Shown here: piece by piece, positions 25,584 through 34,371 of the stretch | Position numbering within the stretch: position 1 is the first letter of the stretch | Layout of the letters: each line of letters starts with the position of its first letter | Source of the DNA: Mycolicibacterium sp. CH28 | Lineage (GTDB): Bacteria > Actinomycetota > Actinomycetes > Mycobacteriales > Mycobacteriaceae | Assembly (NCBI RefSeq): GCF_004745805.1 | Contig: NZ_SRLQ01000017.1 | Location: 150,946 to 214,945, forward strand | Reading direction: 5' to 3' | DNA length: 64,000 nucleotides | The notes under the pieces: model-generated | What the model saw: the letters and a program-made list of their open reading frames with translations, nothing else | Database searches by the model: none | What the model was told of the DNA's origin: nothing | Program-made: the position numbers and the translations under genes

Positions 25584-26476
25584 CCGACGACATCAGGCCA
25601 GACCTAGGCCGAACAACGATCTACTCCGAGTACACCGTCCGCGCCAACGACGCCGACATTTTCCTGACCGACACCGGTGGAGACGGGCCGGCGATTGTCA
25701 TGCTGCACGGCGGCGGCCCGGGCGCCTCGGGAGTCTCGAACTACTCGCGCAATATCGATGCGCTGGCCCAGTCCTACCGGGTCATCGTTCCCGACATGCC
25801 CGGCTACGGTCGCTCGGACAAGCACGTCGACCACAGCGATCCCTTCGGCTACCTCGCCGACAAGATCCGCGGCCTTCTCGACGAATTAGGCATCCAGACA
25901 GCGCATCTCATCGGCAACTCCTACGGCGGCGCTGCCGCGCTGCGGCTCGCACTGGACACCCCACAGCGCGCAGGCAAGTTGGTGCTCATGGGTCCGGGCG
26001 GCATCGGCACCACCCGCGGTCTGCCCACCGACGGCCTCAAAAGCCTGCTGTCCTACTACGGCGGTGACGGGCCCAGCCGCGACAAGCTCGCGACGTTCAT
26101 CCGTGCCTATCTGGTCTACGACGGCGCCGCGGTCCCCGACGATCTCATCGACCTGCGCTACCAGGCGTCGATCGATCCGGAGGTGGTGGCCAACCCGCCG
26201 CTGCAGCGGCCCGCCGGGTTGCGCACGCTGTGGCGAATGGACCTCACCCGTGACCGGAGACTCAAGAACCTGCCCAACCCGACGCTGGTGCTGTGGGGGC
26301 GCGACGACAAGGTCAACCGCCCGTCCGGCGGCCCGCTGCTGCTCAGCCTGATGCCCAACGCCGAGCTGGTCATGACCTCGCACACCGGGCACTGGATGCA
26401 GTGGGAACGCGCCGATCTGTTCAACCAGCTCGTCGCGGACTTCCTGGCGCCCGACTCGCGGTTGGCACGGTCATGA
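25580..26476 (+). CDS. Meta-cleavage product hydrolase (MhpC/HsaD/BphD type)
   Basis: A 298-residue alpha/beta hydrolase that cleaves a C-C bond in the ring-opened dienoate. The oxyanion region LHGGGPGASG (about residues 43-52), the nucleophile in GNSYGG (Ser near residue 114), Asp in LWGRDDKVN and His in HTGHWMQWE complete the triad and are characteristic of this C-C hydrolase subgroup. It overlaps both neighbours by 4 bp (ATGA). Products would be a carboxylic acid and 2-hydroxypenta-2,4-dienoate, which needs MhpD/E/F-type enzymes not intact in this window. Confidence 0.88.
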   Translation: MTDDIRPDLGRTTIYSEYTVRANDADIFLTDTGGDGPAIVMLHGGGPGASGVSNYSRNIDALAQSYRVIVPDMPGYGRSDKHVDHSDPFGYLADKIRGLLDELGIQTAHLIGNSYGGAAALRLALDTPQRAGKLVLMGPGGIGTTRGLPTDGLKSLLSYYGGDGPSRDKLATFIRAYLVYDGAAVPDDLIDLRYQASIDPEVVANPPLQRPAGLRTLWRMDLTRDRRLKNLPNPTLVLWGRDDKVNRPSGGPLLLSLMPNAELVMTSHTGHWMQWERADLFNQLVADFLAPDSRLARS

Positions 26477-27477
26477 CGACCGACGTCTTCGGCAAGGTAC
26501 ACCTCGGCTACGTCGTGATCGAGACCGAGAAGTTCGCCGAGTGGAAGCGTTTCGGGCGCGACGCCATCGGCATGCACCTCGACGAGACGCTGCCCGGGGT
26601 CATGCGGTTCCGGCTGGACGACAACGAATGCCGCTTCCTGCTGCAGCGAGGTCCGGCCGAGGACGTCACGGCACTGGGCTGGGAGCTCGACGACCACGAC
26701 ACCTTCGACACCATCGAAGCGCGTATTCGCAGCCACGGGGTGCCGGTCAGCGCAGGATCCTCGGAGGAAGTCGCCTTGCGCGGTGTGGAGCGGCTCGTCC
26801 GGTTCCCAGGACCCAACGGCCTGGTCCAGGAGATGTACGTTGCCGCCCGCCATGGTTCGCATCCATTGCAATTGGTGGCCGCCGGCGGGTTCGTCACCGG
26901 CGAGAGCGGTATGGGCCACGTCGCTATCGCCACCAAACAGCCGCACCAGATGCGCGGCTACTACACCACCGTTTTCGACGCTCGGCTGTCCGACTACATC
27001 GACGAGACGATCAGCGGCCTGAAGTTCAAGATCCGATTCCTGCGGGTCAACGAACGCCACCACACCGTGGCGATCGCGTCAGTGAACCGACTGCCGATCA
27101 ATCCGATTCGGACCAGGATCCAGCACCTCAACATCCAGGTCGCCGAACTCGATGACATGACAGCGTCCTATCAGCGGGTCAGAGATCTCGGATTTCAGCT
27201 GGCCCTTTCGGTCGGCCAGCACACCAACGACAAAGAACTGTCCTACTACGCGATGACACCGTCGGGATTCGAGTGGGAAGTCGGCTGGAATCCGATCGTC
27301 GTCGACGAAACCACCTGGGAGCCATCCACTCACCAAGGCATCAGCATCTGGGGCCACACCCCGGAGGGGCAGACGATCATCGAGTTGTTCGACCGGTTCA
27401 AGTCCGGGACGCGGTCGGTGCTACATCCCGAGGACAGCGTCGCGGCGCTCGCCGGCGCCGGCATCGCCGACGGCTAG
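26473..27477 (+). CDS. Extradiol ring-cleavage dioxygenase, type I (BphC/HsaC type)
   Basis: A 334-residue two-domain vicinal-oxygen-chelate dioxygenase that opens a catechol ring next to the hydroxyls using Fe(II). The active C-terminal domain supplies the metal ligands: His in MGHVAIAT (near residue 150), His in IQHLNIQV (near residue 218) and Glu in GFEWEVGW (near residue 268). The N-terminal domain is the degenerate copy. ATG at 26473 overlaps the hydrolase stop. In pathway order it acts between MhpA and the hydrolase. Confidence 0.88.
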   Translation: MTTDVFGKVHLGYVVIETEKFAEWKRFGRDAIGMHLDETLPGVMRFRLDDNECRFLLQRGPAEDVTALGWELDDHDTFDTIEARIRSHGVPVSAGSSEEVALRGVERLVRFPGPNGLVQEMYVAARHGSHPLQLVAAGGFVTGESGMGHVAIATKQPHQMRGYYTTVFDARLSDYIDETISGLKFKIRFLRVNERHHTVAIASVNRLPINPIRTRIQHLNIQVAELDDMTASYQRVRDLGFQLALSVGQHTNDKELSYYAMTPSGFEWEVGWNPIVVDETTWEPSTHQGISIWGHTPEGQTIIELFDRFKSGTRSVLHPEDSVAALAGAGIADG

Positions 27478-27538
27478 CGAGCCGGCCCCGCACCGGATGA
27501 TGCGCGCCGTGTCCCGATCAACTCCCGCTGAGCACGGG

Positions 27539-28387
27539 TTAAGCGTTGGCGCGTTCCAGAAACGGCAGCATGAGATCGGCAAACCGCGCGGGGCATTCGA
27601 TCTGCGGCATGTGGCCGACCCCGTTGAGCAGGTGGGCCTCGGCGTGCGGATAGACCCGCATCGCCTCACCGATGTGCTTGGCGGGCAGGATACGGTCGCG
27701 GGTGCCCCACATGATCAGGGTGGGCCGCGGTGTTTGGGTGACGGCGGCGGCGAGCTCGCGGCGCCAGTGTGGCTTCACGCCGCGGGGTGTCCCGAGTGCG
27801 AGTGCGGTCTCGCGCAGGTTCGCGCCGGCTCCGGGTTGTGCACCCACGGCGACCGCGTGGTCGATGCGTGCCTTGGTTGCCACCGACTTGTCGGCGTGAA
27901 TGGCGCGCTCGAACAGCACGGCATTCAATCGGGTGGGCCGACGGATACTCAGCGGCCCGAGGACCGGAATGGTGAGCATCCGCAGCAGCGGGGTGACCTC
28001 ACTGCCGAAGCCGGCACTGTTGATCAGGGCCAGGCTCGCCACCCGCTCGGGTCGCGACGCCAACAGCTGCTGAGCGATTGCGCCGCCCAGCGAGTTACCG
28101 ACCACATGTACCGGCCTGGTCTCGCCGACAACGTCGAGAGTGGCGGCGACACCGTCGGCCAGACCGGCCAGCGTGATGGCCTCCCGGGGGCGCTCGGAGA
28201 ACCCGAATCCCGGGACGTCGAGAGCGATCACCCGATACGACCTCGCCAGCGCCTCGTACTGCGGCGACCAATCCTCCATGCTGCGGCCGATACCGTGCAC
28301 CAGCAGCACCGGCGGGTTGCCCGGGTCACCGTCTAGGCGTACGCGCGTACGCCTACCGTCCACCTCGACGAAGGCGGGCCGGCTCAT
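27539..28387 (-). CDS. Alpha/beta hydrolase (esterase) paired with the BVMO
   Basis: A 282-residue alpha/beta hydrolase with LLVHGIGRSMEDW (oxyanion region, about residues 28-40), Ser in GNSLGG (near residue 98), Asp in MWGTRDRILP and His in GVGHMPQIE. The start at 28387 overlaps the stop of the monooxygenase gene by ATGA, so they are coupled. Baeyer-Villiger enzymes make esters or lactones, so hydrolysis of that product is the likely job. The frame extends upstream as an overlapping open frame without meaning. Confidence 0.85.
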   Translation of the reverse strand: MSRPAFVEVDGRRTRVRLDGDPGNPPVLLVHGIGRSMEDWSPQYEALARSYRVIALDVPGFGFSERPREAITLAGLADGVAATLDVVGETRPVHVVGNSLGGAIAQQLLASRPERVASLALINSAGFGSEVTPLLRMLTIPVLGPLSIRRPTRLNAVLFERAIHADKSVATKARIDHAVAVGAQPGAGANLRETALALGTPRGVKPHWRRELAAAVTQTPRPTLIMWGTRDRILPAKHIGEAMRVYPHAEAHLLNGVGHMPQIECPARFADLMLPFLERANA

Positions 28388-29910
28388 GCCGACGCCAGCC
28401 CCGAAACCGCCTTCGCCGCAACGGCAGTACCGAAGCGCAGCGCCGGGTCGTCGACCGGGCCCTTGCGCAACCGGGCGTGATCCGACCAGTAGTCCATCTC
28501 GATGGTCCAGGGGCCGCTCGTGCCCTGCTGCGGGAAGTCGTCGATCGCGCGCATGATGTAGCCGGCCGGGAAGTCCAGCATCGGACGCGTGGGCATGGTC
28601 GGATCGTCGACCACCGGCACGACCGTGCTGTACCCGTGCTGGTCCATATACCCCAACATCCGGCACAGGTGGTCGCAGACCAGATCCACCTTCAGCGTCC
28701 ACGACGAGTTGGTGTAGCCGAACGCGAAGGCGAGATTCGGGATGCCCGAGAGCATGAAGCTCTTGTAGACCAGCGACTGATGCGGGTCCTTGGCCTGCCC
28801 GTCCACGGAGACCTGGATTCCACCGAACGGGAGCAGCTTCAGCCCGGTTGCGGTGACGATGACGTCGGCCTTCAACTCTCGGCCCGACTCCAGCAGGATG
28901 CCGGTCTTGGTGAAGCGCACGATCTTGTCGGTGACCACCGACGCCTTGCCCTGGGAGATGGCACGGAACAGATCCGCATCGGGCACCGCGCACAGCCGCT
29001 GGTCCCACGGGTTGTACTTCGGGTTGAAGTGGGTATCGACGTCGTAGCCTTCGGGCAGCGCCTTGACGTTGATCGTGTGAATGATGCGGCGTGCCAGCTT
29101 GGGGTGGCGCTGGCACAAGTTATAGATGAACCGCCCCTTGCCGATGTTGAATCGGCGCGTCGCGGCGTAGGCCGCCTTGGCGGGCAACACCTTTCGCAGC
29201 CCGTTAGCGATCGGGTCCTTGCGCGGCAGCGGCATGACGTAGGACGGCGATCGCTGCAGCATCGTGACGTGCCCAGCGGCGTCGGCCATCGCCGGGATCA
29301 GCGTCACTGCGGTGGCGCCACTACCGATGACCACGACGTTCTTGCCGGTGTAGTCAAGGTCTTCGGGCCAGGACTGCGGGTGCACGACCACACCCTCGAA
29401 GTCCTCCTGGCCCTCGAAGTGCGGCGTGTAGCCGCCGGCGTAGTCGTAGTACCCGGTGGCGCCGAACAACCAGTCGCAGGTGACATCCCACTGCTGACCG
29501 TCCCGTTCCAGGGTGACCGTCCACTGCGCGGTCCGCGAGTCGAAGTCGGCCCGCAACACCTTGTGGTGCAGATAGAGCCGGCGCGCCAGGTCGTCCTCGT
29601 CGACGACCTCGTGCAGGTAGTCGAGGATCTCGTGCGCGTCGGCGATGGCGTTGTCACTGGTCCAGGGCTTGAACTCGTAGCCGAAGGTGTGCAGGTCGGA
29701 ATCCGACCGGATACCCGGGTATCGGAACAGGTCCCAGGTGCCGCCAATGGTGTCGCGGCTGTCGACGATGGCGAAGGTCTTGCCCGGCTGCCTGGTCGCC
29801 AGGTGATGCCCCAGTCCGATGCCGGAAATACCGGCACCGACGATCAGCACATCGACGTGACCGCTCAGCGGCTGGGTCGGGCGGGCGTGGTTGAGCGAGT
29901 TCACGGTCAT
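28384..29910 (-). CDS. EthA-like Baeyer-Villiger flavin monooxygenase
   Basis: A 508-residue flavoprotein that inserts oxygen beside a carbonyl using NADPH, FAD and O2. The FAD motif GAGISGIG (about residues 25-32), the NADP motif GSGATA (about residues 197-202) and the BVMO fingerprint FEGVVVHPQSWP (about residues 171-182) are exact. The protein resembles EthA of M. tuberculosis over its length, including GGTWDLFRYPGIRSDSD. A divergent TetR regulator and a single operator palindrome reproduce the ethA/ethR layout. Whether it activates thioamides is unknown. Confidence 0.88.
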   Translation of the reverse strand: MTVNSLNHARPTQPLSGHVDVLIVGAGISGIGLGHHLATRQPGKTFAIVDSRDTIGGTWDLFRYPGIRSDSDLHTFGYEFKPWTSDNAIADAHEILDYLHEVVDEDDLARRLYLHHKVLRADFDSRTAQWTVTLERDGQQWDVTCDWLFGATGYYDYAGGYTPHFEGQEDFEGVVVHPQSWPEDLDYTGKNVVVIGSGATAVTLIPAMADAAGHVTMLQRSPSYVMPLPRKDPIANGLRKVLPAKAAYAATRRFNIGKGRFIYNLCQRHPKLARRIIHTINVKALPEGYDVDTHFNPKYNPWDQRLCAVPDADLFRAISQGKASVVTDKIVRFTKTGILLESGRELKADVIVTATGLKLLPFGGIQVSVDGQAKDPHQSLVYKSFMLSGIPNLAFAFGYTNSSWTLKVDLVCDHLCRMLGYMDQHGYSTVVPVVDDPTMPTRPMLDFPAGYIMRAIDDFPQQGTSGPWTIEMDYWSDHARLRKGPVDDPALRFGTAVAAKAVSGLASA

Positions 29911-29936
29911 CGGGCACTCTCCGGATCGAGCAATAG

Positions 29937-29963
29937 AACTGTAACGCGACTAGTGTTATAGTT
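29937..29963. promoter_or_regulatory. 27-bp operator palindrome between BVMO and TetR genes
   Basis: The arms AACTGTAACGC (29937-29947) and GTGTTATAGTT (29953-29963) form an imperfect inverted repeat (9 of 11 pairs). It lies 27 bp before the BVMO start and 40 bp before the TetR start, suited to repress both. Confidence 0.65.
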
Positions 29964-30002
29964 TTGCGGACGGCTGTCAAGACTTTGCTGAGGAGGTGTT
30001 CG

Positions 30003-30626
30003 ATGACCACTGTTTCGGCTCCGCGTCGCGCCCCAGTCCAGGCCCGCAGCAAGCAGACCGTGGCACGCATCCTCGAGGCGGCCGCAGCGATCGCCGACGA
30101 ACAGGGTGTCGACGCCGCGACCACCCGCGCGATCGCCGACCGCGCCGGGGTCGCCTACCCCTCCCTCTACCGCTTCTTCGCCGACCGCGACGCGGTGCTC
30201 GACGAGCTGATGAAGCTGCACTGCGCCGAGATCGACGCCCGGTGCGTGGCTGCCGAGCAAATCTGGACCATCACCTCGATCGCCGAACTGCTCAACAACG
30301 AGATGGACCTGCACGTCGACTACTACCGCAGGCACCCCAGCGCCGCCGGGCTGTGGATGGGCGGGCGCGCCTCCCCCGCCGTTGCCAAACACGTTCACAT
30401 GCGGATGCAGACCCTGGCCGACCGGCTGCACAACATCCTCGTCGAGGCCGGGCTGATCCCCCGCGACACCGACCCACGCAACATGCTGGTCGCCGTCGAG
30501 ATGGCCGACCGAATACTGGAGCTGTCCTATCGCGACGACGTCGACTTCGACGAGGACATCCTGAGCATCGGCCGTTCGGCGCTGATCGCCTTCGGCGAGG
30601 CATTGGCCAACGGCCGGCACGCCTGA
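30003..30626 (+). CDS. TetR-family regulator, EthR-like position
   Basis: A 207-residue TetR regulator. The HTH lies at about residues 35-60 (TRAIADRAGVAYPSLYRFFADRD in two parts) and a ligand-binding helical domain follows. ATG at 30003 has AGGAGG six bases upstream; a longer frame from 29964 would overlap the operator. Divergent placement from the BVMO gene makes it the likely repressor of the BVMO/esterase unit. The inducer could be a ketone or the monooxygenase substrate. Confidence 0.88.
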   Translation: MTTVSAPRRAPVQARSKQTVARILEAAAAIADEQGVDAATTRAIADRAGVAYPSLYRFFADRDAVLDELMKLHCAEIDARCVAAEQIWTITSIAELLNNEMDLHVDYYRRHPSAAGLWMGGRASPAVAKHVHMRMQTLADRLHNILVEAGLIPRDTDPRNMLVAVEMADRILELSYRDDVDFDEDILSIGRSALIAFGEALANGRHA

Positions 30627-30646
30627 GAGCCGTGGTCCCGATAAAG

Positions 30647-31039
30647 CTAGCGGGCTAGCTCCGGCGCCGTGGTGCGACGCCGGGTGGCACCCCACAGACC
30701 GACGCCGATGCCCACGACCGCGCCGCCGAGACCGATAACCTGCTGACCCCGGGTGAGCTCGCGGTGCACACTCATACCGCCCACCAGGTCGGCGGCATCG
30801 GCGCCGCCCGAGGCCAAGAACCAGCCTCGGGTGTCGCGCCCCCGAAGGCTCGCCGACACCAGCAGGCCACCGATCAGGGCATCGCGATAGCCCATCGACC
30901 TCAGCAGCAACCGCGCGGACGGCCCCGGATCGTTGGGTGCGCCCCAGAGCTTGTTGGCGCGCAGTGGGTCGGCGAGGAACTGGATCCCCGAGGCCAGTCG
31001 GATGCTGCCCGCGACGAGCGCGGCGCGGTCGACAGCCAT
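30647..31039 (-). CDS. Small membrane protein, DUF4267-like
   Basis: A 130-residue protein with three or four hydrophobic segments (VAGSIRLASGIQFLA, LIGGLLVSASL, VIGLGGAVVGIGVGLWGA). The pattern resembles DUF4267-type small integral membrane proteins of unknown function. ATG at 31039 follows the stop of the secreted-protein gene by two bases, so they form a two-gene unit. No catalytic motif is visible. Confidence 0.65.
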   Translation of the reverse strand: MAVDRAALVAGSIRLASGIQFLADPLRANKLWGAPNDPGPSARLLLRSMGYRDALIGGLLVSASLRGRDTRGWFLASGGADAADLVGGMSVHRELTRGQQVIGLGGAVVGIGVGLWGATRRRTTAPELAR

Positions 31040-31041
31040 GC

Positions 31042-31434
31042 CTAGAGGGTCGCCGTGAACGGGCCGAGGATCTGGCACGGCGGGGAGGCCGGCTGCAGGG
31101 CCCAGGCCGCGCATCCGCGTCCGGTGGCAATGTAGGTGGTGCCCGGGTGATAGGGCACCGAGATCGTGGCAGGATCTGCACCGCGCGCCTGCGAGCACTG
31201 GATCACCGAGTCCTTGACCAACGGCTGGATACAGGCGACCGCTGAGTACGGGCCTGCGGCGGCGCCGCACCCGGCGATCACCGCCGTGGAACTGACGGTG
31301 TCGCCGGAGACCTCAGGCGGGGACAAGGTATAGGTACACGGCGCATCGGGGCCGGCGTGCGCCGTGCCCCCGCCGACGGCGCTGCCCAGCGCCGCCATAC
31401 AGACCGCCGACAACGTCAGGACTGGCCGCTTCAT
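31042..31434 (-). CDS. Small secreted cysteine-containing protein
   Basis: A 130-residue protein with a Sec signal peptide (MKRPVLTLSAVCMAALGSAV to a cleavage after THAAG-like AHAG, about residue 27). The mature part carries six cysteines (in APCTY, AGCGA, VACIQ, IQCSQ, RGCAA and PPCQI), which suggests disulfides. ATG at 31434 is chosen for the signal peptide; a GTG/ATG at 31455 in the same frame is possible. I do not recognise the family. It is co-oriented with the small membrane protein. Confidence 0.65.
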   Translation of the reverse strand: MKRPVLTLSAVCMAALGSAVGGGTAHAGPDAPCTYTLSPPEVSGDTVSSTAVIAGCGAAAGPYSAVACIQPLVKDSVIQCSQARGADPATISVPYHPGTTYIATGRGCAAWALQPASPPCQILGPFTATL

Positions 31435-31488
31435 TGCCGAATCGTAGAACAGCACGAGGCACGCGACGATGGCTTTAGACTCACGTCC

Positions 31489-31863
31489 ATGGCTATACCT
31501 GCTGCAGTTTCCACAAGAGCTCTCGTGGCGGGCGCCGCCGTTGTCTGTGCCGCGGTCGCAGGCCTGGCCACCGCGCAGACCGCGACCGCCGACAGCGTGG
31601 GCTATCTCGTCAACGTGACCGTGCGACCCGGCTACAACTTCCCCAACCCCGACGCGGCGCTGTCCTACGGCTACGGCCTGTGCGACCAGATTGCCGCCGG
31701 AACTTCGTTCAACCAGTTGGTCAACACGGTGAAATCCGACTTCAACACCGGTGACGATTTCCAGGCGACATACCTGCTCAGCCAGGCATCGCAGGAGTTG
31801 TGTCCCGCCCAGATCTGGCAGCTACGGCAGTCCGCAGCGGGCTGGGTGCCCTCTCCGCAGTAA
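31489..31863 (+). CDS. Secreted DUF732 family protein
   Basis: A 124-residue secreted protein with a signal peptide (about residues 1-32, ending ATA/DSVG). The DUF732 core (GYGLCDQIAAGTSFNQLVN, about residues 60-78, and a second Cys in QELCPAQIW) is typical of small mycobacterial exported proteins of unknown function. A TAGACT -10-like box (31476-31481) lies 7 bases before the ATG, consistent with a leaderless message. Confidence 0.75.
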   Translation: MAIPAAVSTRALVAGAAVVCAAVAGLATAQTATADSVGYLVNVTVRPGYNFPNPDAALSYGYGLCDQIAAGTSFNQLVNTVKSDFNTGDDFQATYLLSQASQELCPAQIWQLRQSAAGWVPSPQ

Positions 31864-32137
31864 GGCCGTAGCCCGTCCGCGCAGTGGCAAGCCAATGGCG
31901 TCCTCAACAACCGGTCGCTCGACGGGGACCTCGGTTCAAACGGCTGAACCGTCCAGAGTCGCGCCGCTGCAGCGGGATTCACCGGCGGGGCGGCCAACCT
32001 CGACGTCATCAACCAGTGGTACGACGACCCGTCGACTTACGGGTCATGTCAGATTGCGCGAACACCGCGATCGGAGTGTGGTCGGAGACCAGCGTGGACC
32101 GCTCAGTGGCGGCGGTCTACGGCCAGCCCGCCTGAGA
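31864..32137. other. Non-coding stretch with possible gene debris
   Basis: No intact gene. A plus-strand frame around 31890-31945 reads NGVLNNRSLDGDLGSNG before a stop, and another around 31977-32050 reads GFTGGAANLDVINQWYDD. These look protein-like but match no family I can name; they may be decayed coding sequence. Confidence 0.3.
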
Positions 32138-32385
32138 TCAAGGCAGAATCCGCAGTCCCCACTGCGTCAGCAATGGGTGCACCAGCGTGAAGTACGTGGT
32201 GTAGTCGTCGCCGTCGGGTGAGGACATCAGGATTCCGACCGCGTCCTACTGTTCCGTCGGCGTTCTTCACGAAACCAGGGCTGCCGCTGTCACCTTGCGG
32301 GCTGCATACGCTGCCGTCATCGGCCCTGGGCCGCGAAGCCTGCGGTGCAACTGCCCTCGTTTCCATACCTGAGGTCGGGGGCTGC
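32138..32385 (-). pseudogene. Trypsin-like (S1) serine protease pseudogene
   Basis: Three protease segments lie in order on the minus strand but in different frames: YGNEGSCTAGFAAQG (near 32330-32375), VCSPQGDSGSPGFVKNADG (near 32250-32310, containing the nucleophile motif GDSGSP), and VGILMSSPDGDDYTTYFTLV running to ILP and a stop at 32138-32140. The part between the first two, which holds the catalytic His and Asp in intact enzymes, is missing, and the second and third are separated by a frameshift. Confidence 0.8.
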
Positions 32386-33050
32386 TCCGCAACGGCCGCC
32401 GACCCCATCCCGATGCGGGGTCGCTGGCAACCTCCGGTGCCCTCGAGGTGTCCCGGCAAGGGGGCGCCGCCGGGTGACGCGAGCAGGACTTCGTCGCAGG
32501 CCGGCCGGTGGATTAGCCGCAGCGGTCGGGAACATAATGGCCGTCTGGCAAATTTTCTTAGCGACGTATTACCGCTAGAGGGTCGCCACCTTAATATTCG
32601 GACCTAGGTTGAATCTCATGTTGATCGACGTTCGATGGCTTCAGTTCCTGCTGAAGCGCCCCGCACACAAGTAAGGCTGCGGCGCGCCCACCGCCGCAGC
32701 AGAGGCTGGCCGGCTGTCGCCGGGTCAGCCGACACTACGGCCTCCCCAACTCCGAATGTCATCTACCGACGACGATGCAGTCCTTGGCAGTCTGTCGAAC
32801 AGTCAGTGCCCCATGGATATTCGTCAATCCAACAGATCGACTACCCCATCGTCGTGCTCGACGACGCTGCGGGGAGTAGAGCCGGTAGCTCGGCCGCCAG
32901 CTCAGTCGAGCGGGGCCACCAGGCGCCGTCCAGGTCCGGTCCCGGGCGGGGTCCGTCCGGACCCGAGCCGCAGCCGAAGTCGCGGCTCCCCAGGGCAGGT
33001 GAATGCCAGGAGCTCGCGTGGTGCGGATGCTGGGTAAGCCACCGCGACGA
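32386..33050. other. Intergenic stretch without recognised genes
   Basis: About 665 bases between the protease wreck and the SPFH gene. Open frames exist on both strands but lack protein-like composition. The start of the degraded protease may extend to about 32535. No RNA gene or promoter was recognised. Confidence 0.4.
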
Positions 33051-33914
33051 TCACCACGGGCGGGCTGGCGTGGCCGTCCCGTTGGCCACCGGTGCGGCCG
33101 GTGCGGAGACAGTGATCGGTGGCTGTGGCTTCGGCTCGGCAGCGGCAACGCCTTCACGCGCTAGGAACGACCCCAGTTCGGCGATCGTGGACATCAGTGG
33201 CGCGGGGAAGACGACTGTGGTGTTCTTGTCGACGCCGAGCTCGACGAGGGTCTGCAAGTTGCGCAACTGCAGAGCCAACGGATGGGCCATCATCGTGTCC
33301 GAGGCGTCCCCCAACGCCGCCGCGGCGAGAGATTCGCCTTCAGCGTTGATTATCTTCGCGCGTTTCTCCCGCTCCGCCTCGGCCTGGCGCGCCATGGCCC
33401 GTTTCATGCTGTCGGGAAGTTGAATGTCTTTGAGCTCCACCAGCGTGACCAGCACGCCCCACTCGATGGTGATCACGTCGAGGATGCCACGGATGTCGAG
33501 GTTGATCTTGTCTGTCTCAGAGAGCGTCTCGTCCAGAGTGTGCTGGCCGACGACCTTCCGCAGTGTGGTCTGCGCAATTTGGTCGATCGCGGCATGCACG
33601 TTCTCGATCGCGACGACGGATTTCACCGCATCGACGACTTTGAAGTAGGCCACCGCAGACACGTCGACACTGACATTGTCGCGAGTGATGATTCCCTGGG
33701 ACTGAATCGGCATCGTTACAATTCGCAGCGAGATCCGATGCAGCACATCAACAAACGGGATGATTACCCGCAATCCAGGTGCGCGCTGTCCGACCACCCG
33801 ACCCAGCCGGAACAGCACACCAACCTCGTATTGTTTGACGATACGGACCGACATCGCCGCGCCCAACAGGCACAGGGCGACGAAAACCGCCAGTGCCGCA
33901 ATCAGTGTGTTCAT
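33051..33914 (-). CDS. SPFH/stomatin-like (slipin) membrane protein
   Basis: A 287-residue slipin. An N-terminal membrane segment (about residues 3-24) precedes the SPFH/band 7 domain (about residues 25-200), with VLFRLGRVVGQRAPGL and VDVSAVAYFKVVDAV; a helical region (MKRAMARQAEAEREKRAKIINAEG, split here at QAEA) and a Pro/Ala-rich tail follow. Such proteins form membrane microdomain scaffolds and often partner with NfeD, which is absent here. The gene lies 50 bp downstream of a STAS gene on the same strand. Confidence 0.88.
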   Translation of the reverse strand: MNTLIAALAVFVALCLLGAAMSVRIVKQYEVGVLFRLGRVVGQRAPGLRVIIPFVDVLHRISLRIVTMPIQSQGIITRDNVSVDVSAVAYFKVVDAVKSVVAIENVHAAIDQIAQTTLRKVVGQHTLDETLSETDKINLDIRGILDVITIEWGVLVTLVELKDIQLPDSMKRAMARQAEAEREKRAKIINAEGESLAAAALGDASDTMMAHPLALQLRNLQTLVELGVDKNTTVVFPAPLMSTIAELGSFLAREGVAAAEPKPQPPITVSAPAAPVANGTATPARPW

Positions 33915-33963
33915 CGCCGTGCACCCCTCGTGTTGGCCGGCGAGGCACAGTGCGATCGAGCAG

Positions 33964-34371
33964 TCACGACAGTGCGCTTCTCACTGCGCCGTCGAGTTGG
34001 GACAGCCCCAGGATGGTGGCCAGCGCGGCGTCGACGGTGCGGGCAGCAGGCAGCGAATCGCGTGCGTCACAGATCCGCAGCAACCGGGACACAGCCGGGC
34101 CGGGCACCATCGCCCAGCCGATTCCCGCGCGTTCACAGCGGTCGGAGACCACCTCCAGCGCCAGCAAGCCTGCCGAACCGAAGAAATCCACGCCGCGAAG
34201 GTCGACGATGAGCCCGTGGCAACGCATCACATGCGCGCATGAATGTTCGCTCAGGACATCGGCGTTCGAGGCGTCCACGTCGCCGTAGACGCTGACGCCG
34301 GCTACCGAGGAAGTCAGCCAGCCACAGGCGACATTCGCCGAGTGAGCGCAGCGGACTGTGGAAATTGTCAT
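33964..34371 (-). CDS. STAS-domain anti-sigma factor antagonist-like protein
   Basis: A protein of about 135 residues with a STAS fold. The segment LIVDLRGVDFFGSAGLLAL (about residues 55-73) carries the Ser that is phosphorylated in SpoIIAA-type antagonists. Family members release sigma factors by binding anti-sigma kinases. ATG at 34371 is preferred; another in-frame ATG at 34395 lies within an inverted repeat. No partner kinase is adjacent, but ANTAR regulators follow on the other strand, which suggests a stress-signalling neighbourhood. Confidence 0.75.
   Translation of the reverse strand: MTISTVRCAHSANVACGWLTSSVAGVSVYGDVDASNADVLSEHSCAHVMRCHGLIVDLRGVDFFGSAGLLALEVVSDRCERAGIGWAMVPGPAVSRLLRICDARDSLPAARTVDAALATILGLSQLDGAVRSALS

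Noticed and set aside
32635..33423. A 262-codon plus-strand open frame
   Set aside because: It runs opposite the SPFH gene and has no protein-like pattern.
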